Below are positions 34,601 through 49,600 of a stretch of 64,000 nucleotides of DNA, piece by piece. Within the stretch, counting starts at the first letter, position 1. Every line of letters starts with the position of its first letter. Origin of the DNA: Siphonodentalium dalli (Eukaryota; Mollusca; Scaphopoda; Gadilida; Siphonodentaliidae). The position numbers were made by a program, and so were the translations under genes. Below the pieces are notes generated by a model, which was given only the letters and a program-made list of their open reading frames with translations, searched no databases and was not told the origin of the DNA. The stretch covers positions 211,898,151-211,962,150 of the forward strand of contig CP136065.1 in the NCBI GenBank assembly GCA_032622095.1, in the 5' to 3' direction.

Positions 34601-37600
34601 GTATGATGTCATGACCAATGACCTGCTGAATGATCATGGTGCATAATATGTATACTAGACTATCAGTATTGACAATAATTGTAGAGTCACAGTCAATGCC
34701 TCAATGGTTACTGGGATTGGCACCATTATAAAAGACACCATATCATTGGTAGTAGCAAGTTATTGGGCTTAACATTGCCTGTAACAAGTGGTGGATCTAG
34801 GAGGGCTGAAAGACCTCCTTGGAAATTTTTAGGCGGGCGCCCTCCTTGAGAATGCCAGGCCTGAGATATTAAATCATTTTCTCACCCTGCAAAGCTAAAG
34901 CTTCTCTAAAAGCCTGGAGGTTAGCATCCACTGATGGCTGAATCCTCTCTGGAACTGAAAGACTTGGTTTTTCCACTGTTCTGGTCATCTTTGGTGACTG
35001 TCTTCCTTTTGAGCCATGGTGCCTGTTTCTTTGAGGCGGATTTTTACCACAAAGGAAAGCAATTAAATCCTCCCTACGAATATGCCTACGCTTCCGTTTC
35101 AACCAATTCAGGATATCCCTTGACCTATTCTGTTTGCCTCGTTGTAAACCCAACTCCAGAAAATAGTTTCTACTTGCCACAGTATCTGAAAGTATATACT
35201 ACATTATTAGTCAATTATAATATTGTGGCATCTTTCAATTTGCACAGTTTGTCCAGTTAACCAAGACTATATGGAACAGCTACATGTTCAATAGTATGTA
35301 TAATTATAATTAATTTCTCCTTAACCCTTTCAGTGCCAGGGGCCGATCTCATTGGCCCTAATTTACGGTCTGTAAAATCGGCCCTAAAAATTTTTTTTTT
35401 TTTTTTTTTAAAGATTTTTTTGGGTTGAATTTTTTTTGGGTATGCTTAAGCATGCTATAGCGAATTTAAAAACAAACTGGACAAAACCTTAGGTGCATGT
35501 TATAACTCAAAACTATCACCAAGTATTCATAGTAATAATTTTGATGCCCATGAAAAATGTAAGATTCCCTGGCACTAAACCTACAAAATAAGTCTGTTAA
35601 AGAATATAAGAAAAAATTATTAAAATTATAAAAAATTGTAAAAAATAATAACAAATGATGAAAAATTGTTAGGCCAATGCATTCTCTTATATATGCAAGG
35701 CAACCTATGGTCGACTCGCATATATAAGAGAATGCATTGGCACAGGGTATATGGGTTGATACAAAAATCGGACCTGGCACTGAAAGGGGTTAAGGGAGGC
35801 CCGAAACTGAACTATATGGAATACATCTCCGGCTTTGTGTCAATCAGGAGGGTTAAAAATTATTGTCGTCCTACTTCACTTAAGTCTGTAGGTAGGATGA
35901 CAAAAAAATTGCAAGTTTGTTATCGACAATAGATATTGAGTTGATAAACTCACAATTCAGAAAAATGCTCCCTTTAGAACTATGTCCTGTCAACAGCGAG
36001 GAGGAATTGCATGAATGACTAATTCGAGAACGGATGTAAGCGGAGTAGGAAAATAAATTTTAACCCTCCGATTGACACAAAGCCAGAGAAGTAATCCATA
36101 TAGTTCAGTTGAAGGACTTTCCTTAGCGGAAAAATACTGTAGCAGGGAATTACATTACGTAAGTGTAAGCCAACCACAAATCAAGCCTTGAAATAGTGTG
36201 CCTGTCATTTGCAGAGGGTGAATTTAGTGATGCTACCCCACATAGCATCACTCAATTCGGGTGTAAGCAGAATGAGGTCCCCAGAGGGTGAATTTGGTGA
36301 TGCTAGCCCGCTATGCGGGGTAGCATCACTCAATTCACACTCTGGGGACCTCATTCTGCAAATGACAGACACACTATTTCAAGGCTTGCAACTACATGTA
36401 TTTTCTGATTGGCTCTGATCAAATTTGCTGTGACTTGTGATTGGCCGACACTGACTTAATACTTTTTTAATTTGTTCCATACTATCGAATGCTTACTACT
36501 TGTAGTACAGTACCAGTATGTTCTAGATAGACTGGTTCACTGATACAGATGTTTGCCAGTCGCTTTAATAAAATAAATTCAACATATTAACCAGGGTTTA
36601 CGCTAGGGGTTGGGGGAATGCGGCCGTATTTGGAAAGCACATACCAGGCGCCCTGTCGGGAGAAAATTTGGATGTTTATCACTGGCAAGTAGCCATTTCC
36701 TTGCACTTGAGACAACAATCAGGAACATTCAAGCTTCGTATAGAAACCAAATTAAAACAGATCATCTTTCTTTGCTTTCAAGAAAATGAACTAAAAGCAC
36801 AACAGTACACAATGGATACATCAACTTTTATTTAAACAGTAGCCGACTTCAAAGACTACCGCGGTTGGCAAAAGACACATTGTAATTTGTCACACTGTCT
36901 AGCAGTAACAGGTATTACGTCATGAGATAAGCACGTGCTATACACCATAACACATGTTCTGCATGCCTGGTTTCATTGTATTTTTTTCACAGTACCGATA
37001 AAAACAAATTGTTGTAGAATTTAAAAACATTCCTCAGACGGAGATGACATCATGCTGGATTCTTATAATGGATAATTTTATATTCATTGGATAGGGAATA
37101 AATACATGATAATAACTATTAATAATATAATTGTTTCATTTTTAATTAAACATTTCTTTGACACCGACCTTGTTTTGGGGAAAAAGTTCTGCACTTTCTT
37201 CGAAGCGACTGCCAAAACTCACCTGTGTTCATGGTTGCAGCTCAGAAACCCCCACCCAAATGACTTAACGATTTATATTGCACAGTTTGAGGGGAAATAG
37301 TGGGTCAGAAAGTTGGGACTTATTGACAGTAATCTACGGTAAATTAAAATGCGAGAGGCTGATTACTACTAAATATTCGCCCGACAAAGCGTTACACAGG
37401 ATGCTGTAGACAACTCTACACGTGGTCCGCGCTACTGATCATGTCTTATTCAGGCACCAAGTGTAGGATTCCTTGCAATCTGTTAATCATCCGTGTCGGT
37501 GATCGCTCGTCTTGTGTAAAAAGGGGACTGAGCTAGGTCTGTGGCTATTGTGTGACCAATATTAAGTCAAGGTTGGTGAGGGGAATGAGGCCGCTGAACG

Positions 37601-40600
37601 GCCGGCCTGCCATAGTAGCGGAAACCCTGTATTAACTAACATATCTATAACTTACTTTAGGAATTGATTTCCACATTAAAAGGAAATCACAAAAGTGTGC
37701 TGGCTGTATGGAAATGCATGTGATTTCGTATCGATTACATTTACAGCGTTTGCCAAATGCATGACTTGTTATGTGGAAATTCATGTGACATTCTACTGGT
37801 CAGCAGAAATTATTAATTTCTGAAGCCTGGCTTGATGATATACATGTATGTTGACTAGTTATTGGAAATCGTAATTTCTCAGACATGATATATGTGACCC
37901 GCCATATCAAATCCAGTCGTAAGTCTGGATTTTTTTTACCCTGTGCCAATGCATTCTCTTATATATGCGAGTCGACCATAGGTTGCCTCGCATATATAAG
38001 AGAATGCATTGGCCTAACAATTTTTTATCATGTTTTTTAAATAAATGTTTCTTACAATTTTTAGGACATAAAATAAAAAACATCCATTACCCTGCAGGGA
38101 GCCCCACACATATATAGAAGCATATAGAAGAGTGTCGTCTGCTCATGTTTGTCTGGGGCTCTGTATGGGTGAAATTATAAAATTGTTAAAGAAAACAAGA
38201 AAAAATTATTAAAATTGTAAAAAATTGTTAGGCCAATGCATTCTCTTATATATGCGAGGCGACCTATGGTCGACTATAGGTCGCCTCGCATATATAAGAG
38301 AATGCATTGGCACAGGGTAAAAAAAATCCCGACTTACGACTGGATTTGATATGGTGGGTCACATATACAGTCTCGAAATTACATTTCCAAGCAATGAAAT
38401 TTGATTCACTGTATTTAAATCAAAAGGATCAGTCTGATAATGTTTTATTTTGCACTACATCTTTTTTTCAATCTTGCTCTATAGCTGTATTAAATATATC
38501 ATTTGCTCCGATTGTTCCTTTACTAAACAAGTGAATTATGAGCATAACACTAAATACTACCGTACCACAATATATATTCTCATAAAAAATGTGTTTTTAA
38601 AAAATTAGGTAGAGTCGATCAATTTCATTTAAAAAAAAAATTTGCAACATAAACATGACCTTTGTCAGATGTGGTAACATATGTTAGGTTTTTCATGTAC
38701 AAACATTGTGTCAACAGTCTATCCCACAATGACATTTTGTGTGTCAGAGACAACCCCAACTTATGATTACATTATGGCTGCAATTGTACCCGTATTCTAA
38801 ATTGTGGGAGCAAATAAGTACTCTCGCTGTGTTTTCCTCATGAGAAAGACTGACTGCAATGTAGTTTTACAGAAAAATGATATAAATACCGGGATCTACA
38901 TGTCTGGTACATATTATATTCCCATTTTTTTTCGTCTTCTTGTTCAATATTGAGATGAATATTAAATTAGCTTAAGCTAAAAGTCATAATAAACGTATAT
39001 TTCAGCTACATTTACATGTGTTCTAATCTCAAAACAAACATATATTAATATTAAATAATTTACAACCTTTGTACATCTCTGTTACAGACGAAGCAGCATT
39101 CTGGAATGGAACCCAGATGGAAAGCCCCTGATGGCGATCTGTGTGGGAAAAAAATAAGATACTCAATTTATCTATAATTTAACTATCAAAAGTAAAACAG
39201 TACTAATGCTACTGCCATAAGAGCAGAATTGTTTCCGGGGGCTGTGAAATTTGTCAGAAACTTGAGAACCATAGTTTACACCAGAAGAATTTATAAGGAC
39301 AAGCCGAAAAAAGCTAAATTGTACAGTCATGTCACGTGGTTCTCCAGTAGCCACATGCACGCTGTGAAAAATAAAAACAAAACTTTGGTGACAACTTTGT
39401 TCCCTAGTTATAATAAATAGTTGCGGGAATTTTCTACGCCATTTTTTACAGACTGTATCAAGGGGGCTTACATGTAGATACACAGGACATGATACATCAA
39501 TACTCAATCAATAATTAGATTACATTTTAGCTGGTCTTTAACTAAAAAAAATAAGTCATCTAATGTGGAAATAATATTAAATACATATAGAATTGACCTC
39601 TGCGCACCCACAAACCCAATTTCACCCTTATATTCCACTTTTTGGACCTGTGTTCGTTTATATTCGTTTGTTTAGTAGGTCAATTATATAATAATTATCA
39701 AATAGGGACATCTGTTATGAAAGATAATACAAGTAACAACATTATCTGAAACATAACATTGTTTAATTAACAATAGCATCATGCCTCTCTAATACTTGCT
39801 GGCCCAAAAAATAAATGTACAACTGAATTACAGTAATGCCCTAACTAATCAACTCCTTAACCACAGCAGAATTATGGGTGACTTCAGGATTTATGACTTG
39901 TTGCCATTCATCGGAAAGCTCTCACTGAGAGCTTTCCGATGAATGGCAACAAGCCATATTTCGGATTAAATCCTGAAAAGTTACCCATAATTCTGATGTG
40001 GTTAAGGAGTCGATTATTTAGGGCATTACTGTAAATGAACTTAAATCCTTCACCGCAATGCATGTACAATACATGCTCAAATTTCGGAAAGTTTGGAACC
40101 AGACTCAAGCGATTCAATGTCGGTTGATTCAGAAGGCACTCCCGGATCCTCCGAGGAATCGGAACAGTCAGTATCACGGCTAAGTTAACTATATAATGAT
40201 TAATCGACTATAAATGCATGCAATTTGTCTGGTTGGCAACTGTTCTTATTATGACAGCTTATCATGGGATGTACAACCATTGAGGTACATGTAGATCAAA
40301 GGTTGCCGAAAAAGCAATTCAAGGCGTCCACGCTTGAAATGGACCTACAAACAAAGGTGCCGACAATTGGCTCAGATAACTCATTGTAATTTGTTGCAGT
40401 GAATATACATGGCATTAGAACAATTTACTTTAACCACAAAGATGATAGAACGCGTGTATGTTTTCCCCAAGCGCAATCGCGTGCCTCAAAATTGAAGGAT
40501 TTATAGCTCGCTTCGGCGGGAATTCTAAAGTGTTATTCATCATAATTATCTTTTATTCTCTTCACAAAATTTATAACTATTATTACCGTTACATAAAATC

Positions 40601-43600
40601 CATTACACCACACCCAAATATTCCTATGTCATTGTTTATATTTATGCACATTCTCTATAATAGCACTTTATTCATGTGTAAATAGTAGTTTGTATCAACA
40701 TGTCGGCCATGTTTTCTCAAAGGTCACGTGACGTCACCAGCCAACAAGCCAGGCAAGCTCCGCCTTGTTGCTGTAGAAGCCACGTGCCTTTTATTTTCAA
40801 TGGTAAGTCTGTTGATTCCTTCTAAATGGGTCATGCACGACCCCCTTGGTCATGCGCATGACTACCTGGACAGGGTTTCCAGGTTACTGACCCCTTTTGG
40901 GGTCACCGAGTATAAATTGACTCTCTCGGCCGTTTAGGGTCACTTTATGAAACACAAACTTCCGGAACGGTCAGAACTTTCATTGAGACCCGTAGCGACC
41001 AAGATTGTTTATTTACAATTCCATATTAAGAATAAAGGTGAAGAATCACATTGAATGACCTAATTAATTATCATACACCGAATCCAGGTGGAGATTAGTC
41101 CATTTTGATGCATGCGGAGCATTTTATCATACGTTTTTCACTGGATTTACACTGTTTGGTGTAAATCGTCAGAACTTCAACTTTTTTTTATCTTACAGTT
41201 ACAATCGGAATGAAGATGACATTGAAGTGATGAAGCTATTAAATTTCATCACCGTAGTTCAAGTTATTTGTTTACATACTACCGTTGCTATCTAAGTAAC
41301 TTGGTGTGGAATTGATATTGAAAGGAATTCCGACTTTCACTTTTACTTTGGCGGTCATAAATACATGAGTCGACATGAAACGTGTTAAACTGTTATTGAA
41401 TTGATCAGTGATTAGTTACCATTTAATTATAGTTATACAAATAAATTATATATATTTGTGAATCATCTCACAATTTATTAAGGATATACAAATCCTTTAT
41501 CTGAAGTGAAGACGAGGAAACTGGGAATACTTTGGCCATCTACCACAACTACTAAGGGATTTATCAACCAACCATCCCCAATTCACTTCAGACTGTATTG
41601 AGGCATTTGCAGGCATTGTTAAAAAAGTTCCTCTGCATTTCCGTAGTGACTCGTCAGGGTATAGTTTGATTTACCAGGGTTTCCACCAAGGGGAAATTAA
41701 TGAGTCCGTATTGGGGAATCACATAACGCGACGGGACGACCATGGTTCATCCTGTCGGATGAAAATTTTGTTATTTGACACTGAAAAGTAGCAATTTCCT
41801 TGCACCTGAGTGTCCCACAAAGCAATCCAAAGCTACGTATATTACGCAAGTCGATCATTTTCCGTGGGAGCATTAATTCTGTTGATGGTATCCAGATAAT
41901 TAATCATGTAATTACCGATGTAAGACTGCCGTCTGAATACGGTCTGATCGAAGACTATATAAATGAACAAGTTACAGTGTTTAAAAATTTATAACTTACA
42001 ATAAGATTCCGACAGGTATAATGAAACTAAACACTAAAAAGCATCTATGCATTGTCCAATAATACCTAGCTGGGAGAATTGAATTAAGCATTTCCTAGAA
42101 TTTCAAGTAGCTTCCCTGAAAATGAAACTGATATATTCCATGTATTCTGTCAATCGTAAAACTATTTGTGCGCTGTGACGTCATACTGCAGGGTTTGTCT
42201 GCAGGAGATATTTATAGCAGCGAAATACGAATGGTAGCGAAATCTTTCAAACTTGGAACGCGTAGCTTGTCAATAGTCTGTATTAGTCCAACAACTGACG
42301 ACCGCTGGTATAGAACATAGTTTTAGCCAACGTGTTATAAAATACAAGAGGTACGCTGTCGCATGGCATTTGCCCCCAACCGTAGCAATTTGGATTAAGC
42401 ATCACTTCTAGAAATTCCGGAAACCCAAAAACAAGCGACCCAGGAAACCCAAAAACAAGCGAAAATTCTAACGACTAAGGCGAAAATCATCAGATCATAC
42501 CCAAATTCGCACTTGACATGTATTTTCATGTAACTGATCCACAAAAATACGGGATTTGCAATCGTACCACCAAAGCTCACGCTATCATCTGGAAACCCAA
42601 AAAAATAAGAGAAAAATTGAATTTTCTAAGTAAAAAAATGGCCATAACTCTGGTGAAAATTGGTGGACGAAACCCGCGCTATGCATGTAGCTGTTCCCCC
42701 ATGTTGCTCTATCACCATACCAAATATCAGCTAAATCTGCCCAGTGGTTGCTGAACAATAATGCAAAATGTTTGTACTGACGGACAAAATTGAATTTTCT
42801 AAGTCAAAAAAGGGCCATAACTCTGGTGAAAATGGGTGGACGAAACCCGCGCTATGCATGTAGCTGTTCCCCCATGCTGCTATATCACCATACCAAATAA
42901 CAGCTAAATCTGCAGCGGGGTTGCTGAACAATAATGCAAAATGTTTGTACGGACGGACGGAACGACGTCGACTATATACCCGCCGACTTCAAGTCGGGGG
43001 CATAATAATTGAGTTTTGGTGGGAAATGGGAACATGTGCGCCGTTGTTTGTGTTTGGGGACCCAAGCGGGACAACGAAACTATTATTGACCGTACTTTGA
43101 CTATATCTCCATATTGGGGAGGGGGGATATGTTTTTTGTGTTTATCCTCCATGCATGTAATACGGGTCAAATGAATGGTGTTGTCACTATGAATTCCCGC
43201 TATAAAGACTGATTTGGGACAGGTTCCGTATTATAATAGTACGATAGCACGGGATCTCGAGGTATATACCTCCTTTGGTAGGAGATCCGCCTGTTGGCGT
43301 ATGTTGATCCCTACTCTGCCTAACTCAGCAATTCGGCATTCTTTGATCAAATTATGTAATTGTACGATAGCACAGGATCTCCAAGCGTGAGTATAGTTTC
43401 AATCACAGAAATCCCGTGCAAAAAATATAATTTTTAATATTAAAATTAGTTTTTCCTCAAGGGAAGCCCGAATCTGAACTATATGGATTATTATCCTCGG
43501 CCTTGTGTTATCAGGAGGGTTAAAATATTTATTGTCCGTTTATTGCGTACTCCGGTCAATCAGCGATCGGATTAGCCCACGCATGAATGCGTCCCGTGCA

Positions 43601-46600
43601 AATCCCGCGCTCTTAACAATTCATCTAGCCAATTTTATTTCCGACTTTTAATAATAAGATTTGCGAGTCGCGGGGTTGGGAATGGCACCGCCATGGGAGG
43701 GATCTATGATAATTCAGTTTCGGGCTTCCCTTGAGGAACGAGAGGCCGATCACGATCGGCAGATGTTAACCCATCCCTTGGCGATAGTAAATTACTCTGA
43801 TCGGAATTATAAATGAGAGTTTTGATGTTGAATTATAGAGTATACTGTTAGGTACTATTATAGACAATGCACATAACACAAATTACTGGAATTTATGTGT
43901 CACTCACATTTATATAAGAGAATGCACTGGAACAGTATATGTAATGCTGAACCACCACAGCCTTGGGTTAAATGTGAAAAGGTGACCTGGACATGCAATA
44001 CTTGATCAAGAGATTCCAATATAATGATAATGTATCAAATTCTACACACAACAGCAATGAAGATAAACACCTCACTGCTGACTGATTAATATATGTTATA
44101 CAGCAGAGCTGTCAATAAATCACAGGCTTATGTTAAATAGGGCAAGGAATTCAAACTAAATTTTTAAGAGTAAATTTTTTTTATTTTCAAAAAAGGGCCA
44201 TAAATCAGTTAAAAATTGTCTGATCAAACACATATTCAAACTCGATCTGTCTTTTATGCTGAGAAATCCATATACAAAATTTGGTTCCGATCAGATCAAA
44301 AATGTTTGAGTTATCGCACCATGCGTATAGTGTCTACAGACAAACAGATGGATGGACTAATGACAGTTGGTCAATCCGGATGTTGACACTTCCATACTAT
44401 GATATGGGTAAACATAAAAATTAGTCTTTTGTGGGTATTAAAATATAAATTTTCCCATCTCCACCAGCATGGGCATGCATTTGATTTTTTTGTCTGTGAA
44501 ACACTGGACAAACATGACAAAATATACCTTCTCATAAACCCAGAATAAGAGTGCAAATTAATTAGATAGAGCTACAGCCTGTAAGCCAGCCCTCAAAAAC
44601 ATATATCTGGTTACCCCTCACACAAATGTCTAAAAATAACTCTAATTATCAATAACTCAGATGTACTGTTTGTCTCTTACAGAGCTAAATTGATACTGCT
44701 GGTAATCAATTAGTTGTTGACAGCTATGGTTATCTGTTCAATTCTCAGTTGAAAAAGGGCCATAACTCTGGTATAAAATGTTGGATCTAACCCACATTCA
44801 ATCTCGATTTGTATTTTGAGTTGAGAAACGCGCATACCAAATTTGGTTCTTATCAGTTGAAAAATGGTTGATTTATCAAAATATGCAGAAATTCTATGTC
44901 AAAGGGCCATAAGTCCATTAAAAAATATCGGATCAAACCCATATTCGAACTCGATCTGTATTTTGGTCCTTGAAACTTGCATACCAAATTTGATTCTGAT
45001 CAGATAAAATTTTTTTGAGTTATGGTAGCATGCATGAATTCTAAGTCGAAAAAGGGCCATAACTCTGTAAAAAAAACTTGGATCGAACCCATATTCGAAC
45101 TCGATCTGTATTTGGTGCTGAGAAATTCATATACAAAATTTGGTTCCGATCAGATAGAAAATATTTCAGTTAACGCACCATGCGTAAAGTGTCTACAGAC
45201 AGACAGACGGACGGACTAACGACGAGTGGTCAATCCGGACAACGACACTATGGTATGGGTAAACATAAAAACTAATTTTAATATTAAAAATTATATTTTT
45301 CCGCCAAGGAGAAGCCCTTCAACTGAACTATATGGATTAGAATGCAAGCCCAGGAGGAGGCAACGAGCAATAAATTTAATATTCCAGTTTGACGGGAATG
45401 TACTCTTCCAAAACAGATTTCATGTAAATGTGATTTAGTCATGAATCAGCTTTGATATGTTATGCGAAAGAGCTCATAAATTCAGATTCCGGCATTGCTC
45501 AAGCTTGTACCTCCCCCCTTGTCTTTTGGAATAAACATCCCAGGCAGTGCCATACCATACGTGCCAGCTACTAGTAGAAACCGAGCAGTAGAGACTTCTT
45601 CTTCTGCTGCTTTTTTCTCGTTTCATGCGATGAGAGTGATGTCTGTATTTACTATTTATATCTTCCCAAATAGAAAGCGCTATTGACGGTATGCGACAGC
45701 GAGTCTTCCCCACACAGAACAGCCTCCAAAGGCTCGGGTGCTATTGTCCCAGAGGATTGGTTGCCCGAATCTCAGAGAACGGCACTCTGCCTGCCACTGT
45801 CTGCTGAAGCAGGACCAGGGGGCGCGAACTGGCACAGCCCGAGGACTGGTACAGTTGTGCAAAGTTTGTGTAATTCATTGTAACAAGATTTGACACATAT
45901 CCTGTGATGAAGTTTTTACAAGAGATCGACCCATGTCGTTTCCATAATCAAAGTGAGTTCCCTAGGAACGACAGAATCCTTGACCGACAGTGGGAACCAC
46001 CGTCAGCCCGAGATCCTTGCTCATCGTCGTCAAAGCCATCAGACGCCAGGAGAATTATAGAAAGCATGTCAGCATCGACGCCAGCAACAGAACAGCCTGC
46101 ATCAGGTTGAGGTAAGGTATGAGAGGGAAGCCCACACTGGGAATGGCTCGAACGAGGAACAATTGCGCTCGCAGTTAGATTTTAAGGTGTTATTTCCCAT
46201 CCCAAGGCCAGAATGGCGGAAAAAAGGTAAATTGAAAGGATCCATTTGACCAGGGAAAGCCCCCCCCCCCCCCACCGAATCTCCCAAATGCAGGTGGTCC
46301 TGACACGCTGACATAAACGTCGATGACATACCACTAGGATCCCCTGACGGCAGAGGAGCAGGCCTGGACGTATCACTTGGGATGACGTTTCCAGGGGGAC
46401 AAGACCGACCCTCGTAATGGAGTGGGCCACGGCGCTGTGGGGAAGCGTCCGAAGGCCAGTTGGCTGGTGCGCTTTGTGCGACACGGGACAACGAGGCTTC
46501 CCCACCCAGAACAGTCGCCAAAGGCGCGGGTGCTTGTGTCCTGGAGGATTGGTTGCCCGAATCTCCGGAGGACGGCACCCTGCGTCCCAGGGTCTGCAGA

Positions 46601-49600
46601 AGACGGGGCTTGCAGCACAACCAGGGGGGACCGACTGGTTCCTGCCTGAGTTAAGACTGGTACGTTTGCTCAAAATGTTTAACCATGGACCAATGGGACC
46701 TCAACCAACTATGACAATATCGCGTATATTCATGAGCAACCCGTACGGCCATCAAATTCGAATCTCGTTCGACTATAAGCAAGACAAGACATTCTGTTAG
46801 TTATTAGCAAGCATAATATACAAAACATTTGTTAGTTAATGCAAAACAAGGTTAATAAGGTAAATTCCGTTATTTACTATGGCCACATGATCTTACCTGC
46901 TAGAAATTAAACCGCAGGTAAGATACTGTCTTTTCTCGGCGAAGAGGACGATGAGATCCGATTTCTCCTGTGCAAGAACATAGCGGTGTCCGTGCTTACC
47001 GTGAGGAGAACGTTTTATACACGTACGGAAAGTCCGCAGATGGTGGAGCAGGCCTGGAATATCCCGAGGGAGTATGATTCCAGGGGGACAAGACCCACTC
47101 TCGTAATGGAGTGGGCCACGGACCGTGGGGAAGAGTCAGAAGTCTCAGTCCTTCCCAGGAGACAGGAGCAATTGTTCTCGCAGTCGTATGCAATTGTAAT
47201 TTTCACGAATATTAAACTGTGCACTGTTCCCTCTTGACAAAATGTGCATGGTCACAGTAATCGTTGATTCAATATTAAACTATTGGAAGGTATATTTAAA
47301 ACCGTTCCCATCGCAGTTAAATTATGGGAATGTGAAAGTGCCATGGAACATGCATGTTTTGAGGTCTATCCCACAATGACATTGAATTTGAGAAAAACAC
47401 AACTGATGATTATACAGGCGCAAGTACATCCGTCTTCTGAATTGCGAGAGCAAATGAGAGCTCGAGCTGCGTTTACATCTGGGAAGAACTGAAGTCTGGT
47501 TGGCTGGTGTGCTGTTAGTGGCACATGACGAATCTTCCCCACCCTAAAGCTCAGGAGCTGTGGCATTCGCCCTTGAAGATTTGTTTTCCGAATCAACGAT
47601 GGTAGCACCCCGCCAGTCACTGGTACTGGTCAGTGGTCATGCACAATATAAAGGCTTCTTGCGGAACGGCGCTTTATATGTGTGATACAAATGCTTTCAT
47701 TTGTGTTTTTCATTTAGGTTTTCTATTCACCAGATAATCAGATGGATATGTAGTAATAGAAGGAAAAGAGCCATGTTTTGGACTCTTTTGAAATTGGCAC
47801 TGGCAGGCCTGCAGAATGCAAAATGAAGCGTAAGCCGTAACGTATTTGTCGGTTGTCGGGTTGTGCTTAGGTACCCATAGGTTACACAAACTGTTATATT
47901 CAGTATCACGAGAGCCACATACAACTTTGACGCGACCTCGATTTCACAACCTCCAGGTGAACCGAACCGTCGTTCACCTCCAATACGCAGGCCTGCAGTG
48001 GTCTTCCGCAATATAAATATAAACGCTGTTTATGTAACTGCACTGAATATGTGTGACAATACAAATGCTGTCCTTTCTGTTATTTGCCTGATAATCAATT
48101 GGATATGAGGCAATAGAAGGAAAAGAGCCATGTGTTGGTCTCTGATGGAAATTATAGCGGCAGCGGCCCTGCGCAATATAAATGATTTCATGTAACTGTG
48201 CTTTATACGTGAGTGAAGGCTATTTGACATTTGATCTTTTCTATATGTGGAAATAGAACGTAGAGAGCCAAGTGATGGACTCTGTTGGAAAGGCTATTGG
48301 CAGTGCATCGGGGGCACATGACAATATAAATGCATAGTAGTTCACCTTGACTATTCACAGATTGAAAGCGCAGAAGTATGTCGGTATCAGTGAAAATTGA
48401 CGCCATATTGATATAGTCAGTTCGTATGTCATTGAGCCTTTGAGGCACTGATACCCTTGTACTAGGATGGAACAATTATGGCTGGCCATACATGTTTTTT
48501 AAGCTCACCATTTTGTATCATTTAAATTCGTAATTTGAATGTATCGACAAACACTAATGTCTGAGGATAACAGTTCAGATGTTGTCTATTTGTTACAGTG
48601 AACACATGGAAATGTCAAACATCAAAATCATCAAAAGTATAAACATTGATTGACTGAAAATTTATTGAGACACTGGCTAGCCAATGAATCATTTCAACAC
48701 TGCGACCATGCTAGGTCACACGGATATGGTGACTTGCCACAAGTAGGCCAGCCAAAGGCTCTCATCCAAAATTTCTCCAAAGAGTTCTGACCACGGACGG
48801 AAGTATCCTTGGATATTTAAGCAAACTATAGCTGAAGGTTCAGGCTACTGCACTTGCATATCTGTGCAGTCATGGAACAGGGAAGCCCATTCTGCAAAAT
48901 ACATTGAGTGATTGCAAAGAAACAGACACAATTGTCGCCGAAATAACGACAGAGTACCGATATGAATTGATGGAGATCGCCATTCGACAATGAGAACTCA
49001 GGCTTCAAGATTCGATGAGAATTACCGAATCGATTCCCGCAATGATTCTCACAAAACTTTACAATTTTCAGTGCTTTAGGCCAAAGCGAAAAATAGGCAT
49101 GTTTCCACTACCCCGCCCGCCCCACCTCAAAACCCCCCGACGAAACTCACTTTATTTATTTTCCAAATCCCGAAAAATAAAATACGATGTATTTACTATT
49201 TCCACGTGAATTAATACTACACTATTTATATTGTTATATATAGACCTCTCACATAAACAAGCATACTAAAATTGTCTCCTTATTTGGTTATTAAATCGAC
49301 CCACTGACAATAAAATTCCGTGTTGTGACCGATATAGCAAGATTGTAAACAAAAACAAACGCGCACGTGGTTTTCAGACACACTGTAAAATGAAGCTCCA
49401 TGGCGGCATTAGGGTGATGAGTTTATGACCGCATTATTAATGTACGTCAACTAACGACATGCCCAAATATACCGGTAAAATAATGCTACACAATATTTAC
49501 GCGAACGCAATCGCAAAGAATACATCTGTCCCAAAACTTCCAACGGTGTCTGAAAAGAACGGACTGTAACAACCGGATGATATAGGCCTACGGTAATTTA

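Noticed and set aside
40078-40188. Acidic Ser-rich open stretch (SESLEPDSSDSMSVDSEG...)
   Set aside because: Looks coding on the plus strand, but the minus strand looks equally Ser/Asp-rich and no convincing acceptor precedes it on either strand; it cannot belong to HAPSTR1, whose exons are complete without it.
45904-46110. 68-residue plus ORF with a plausible donor near its end
   Set aside because: Composition is slightly coding-like, but there is no acceptor partner, homologue or domain that I recognise.
46102-46673. Long overlapping minus-strand ORFs (172 and 163 residues)
   Set aside because: Open in several frames at once because the DNA is GC-rich and stop-poor; no domain, and the sequence is a repeated cassette.
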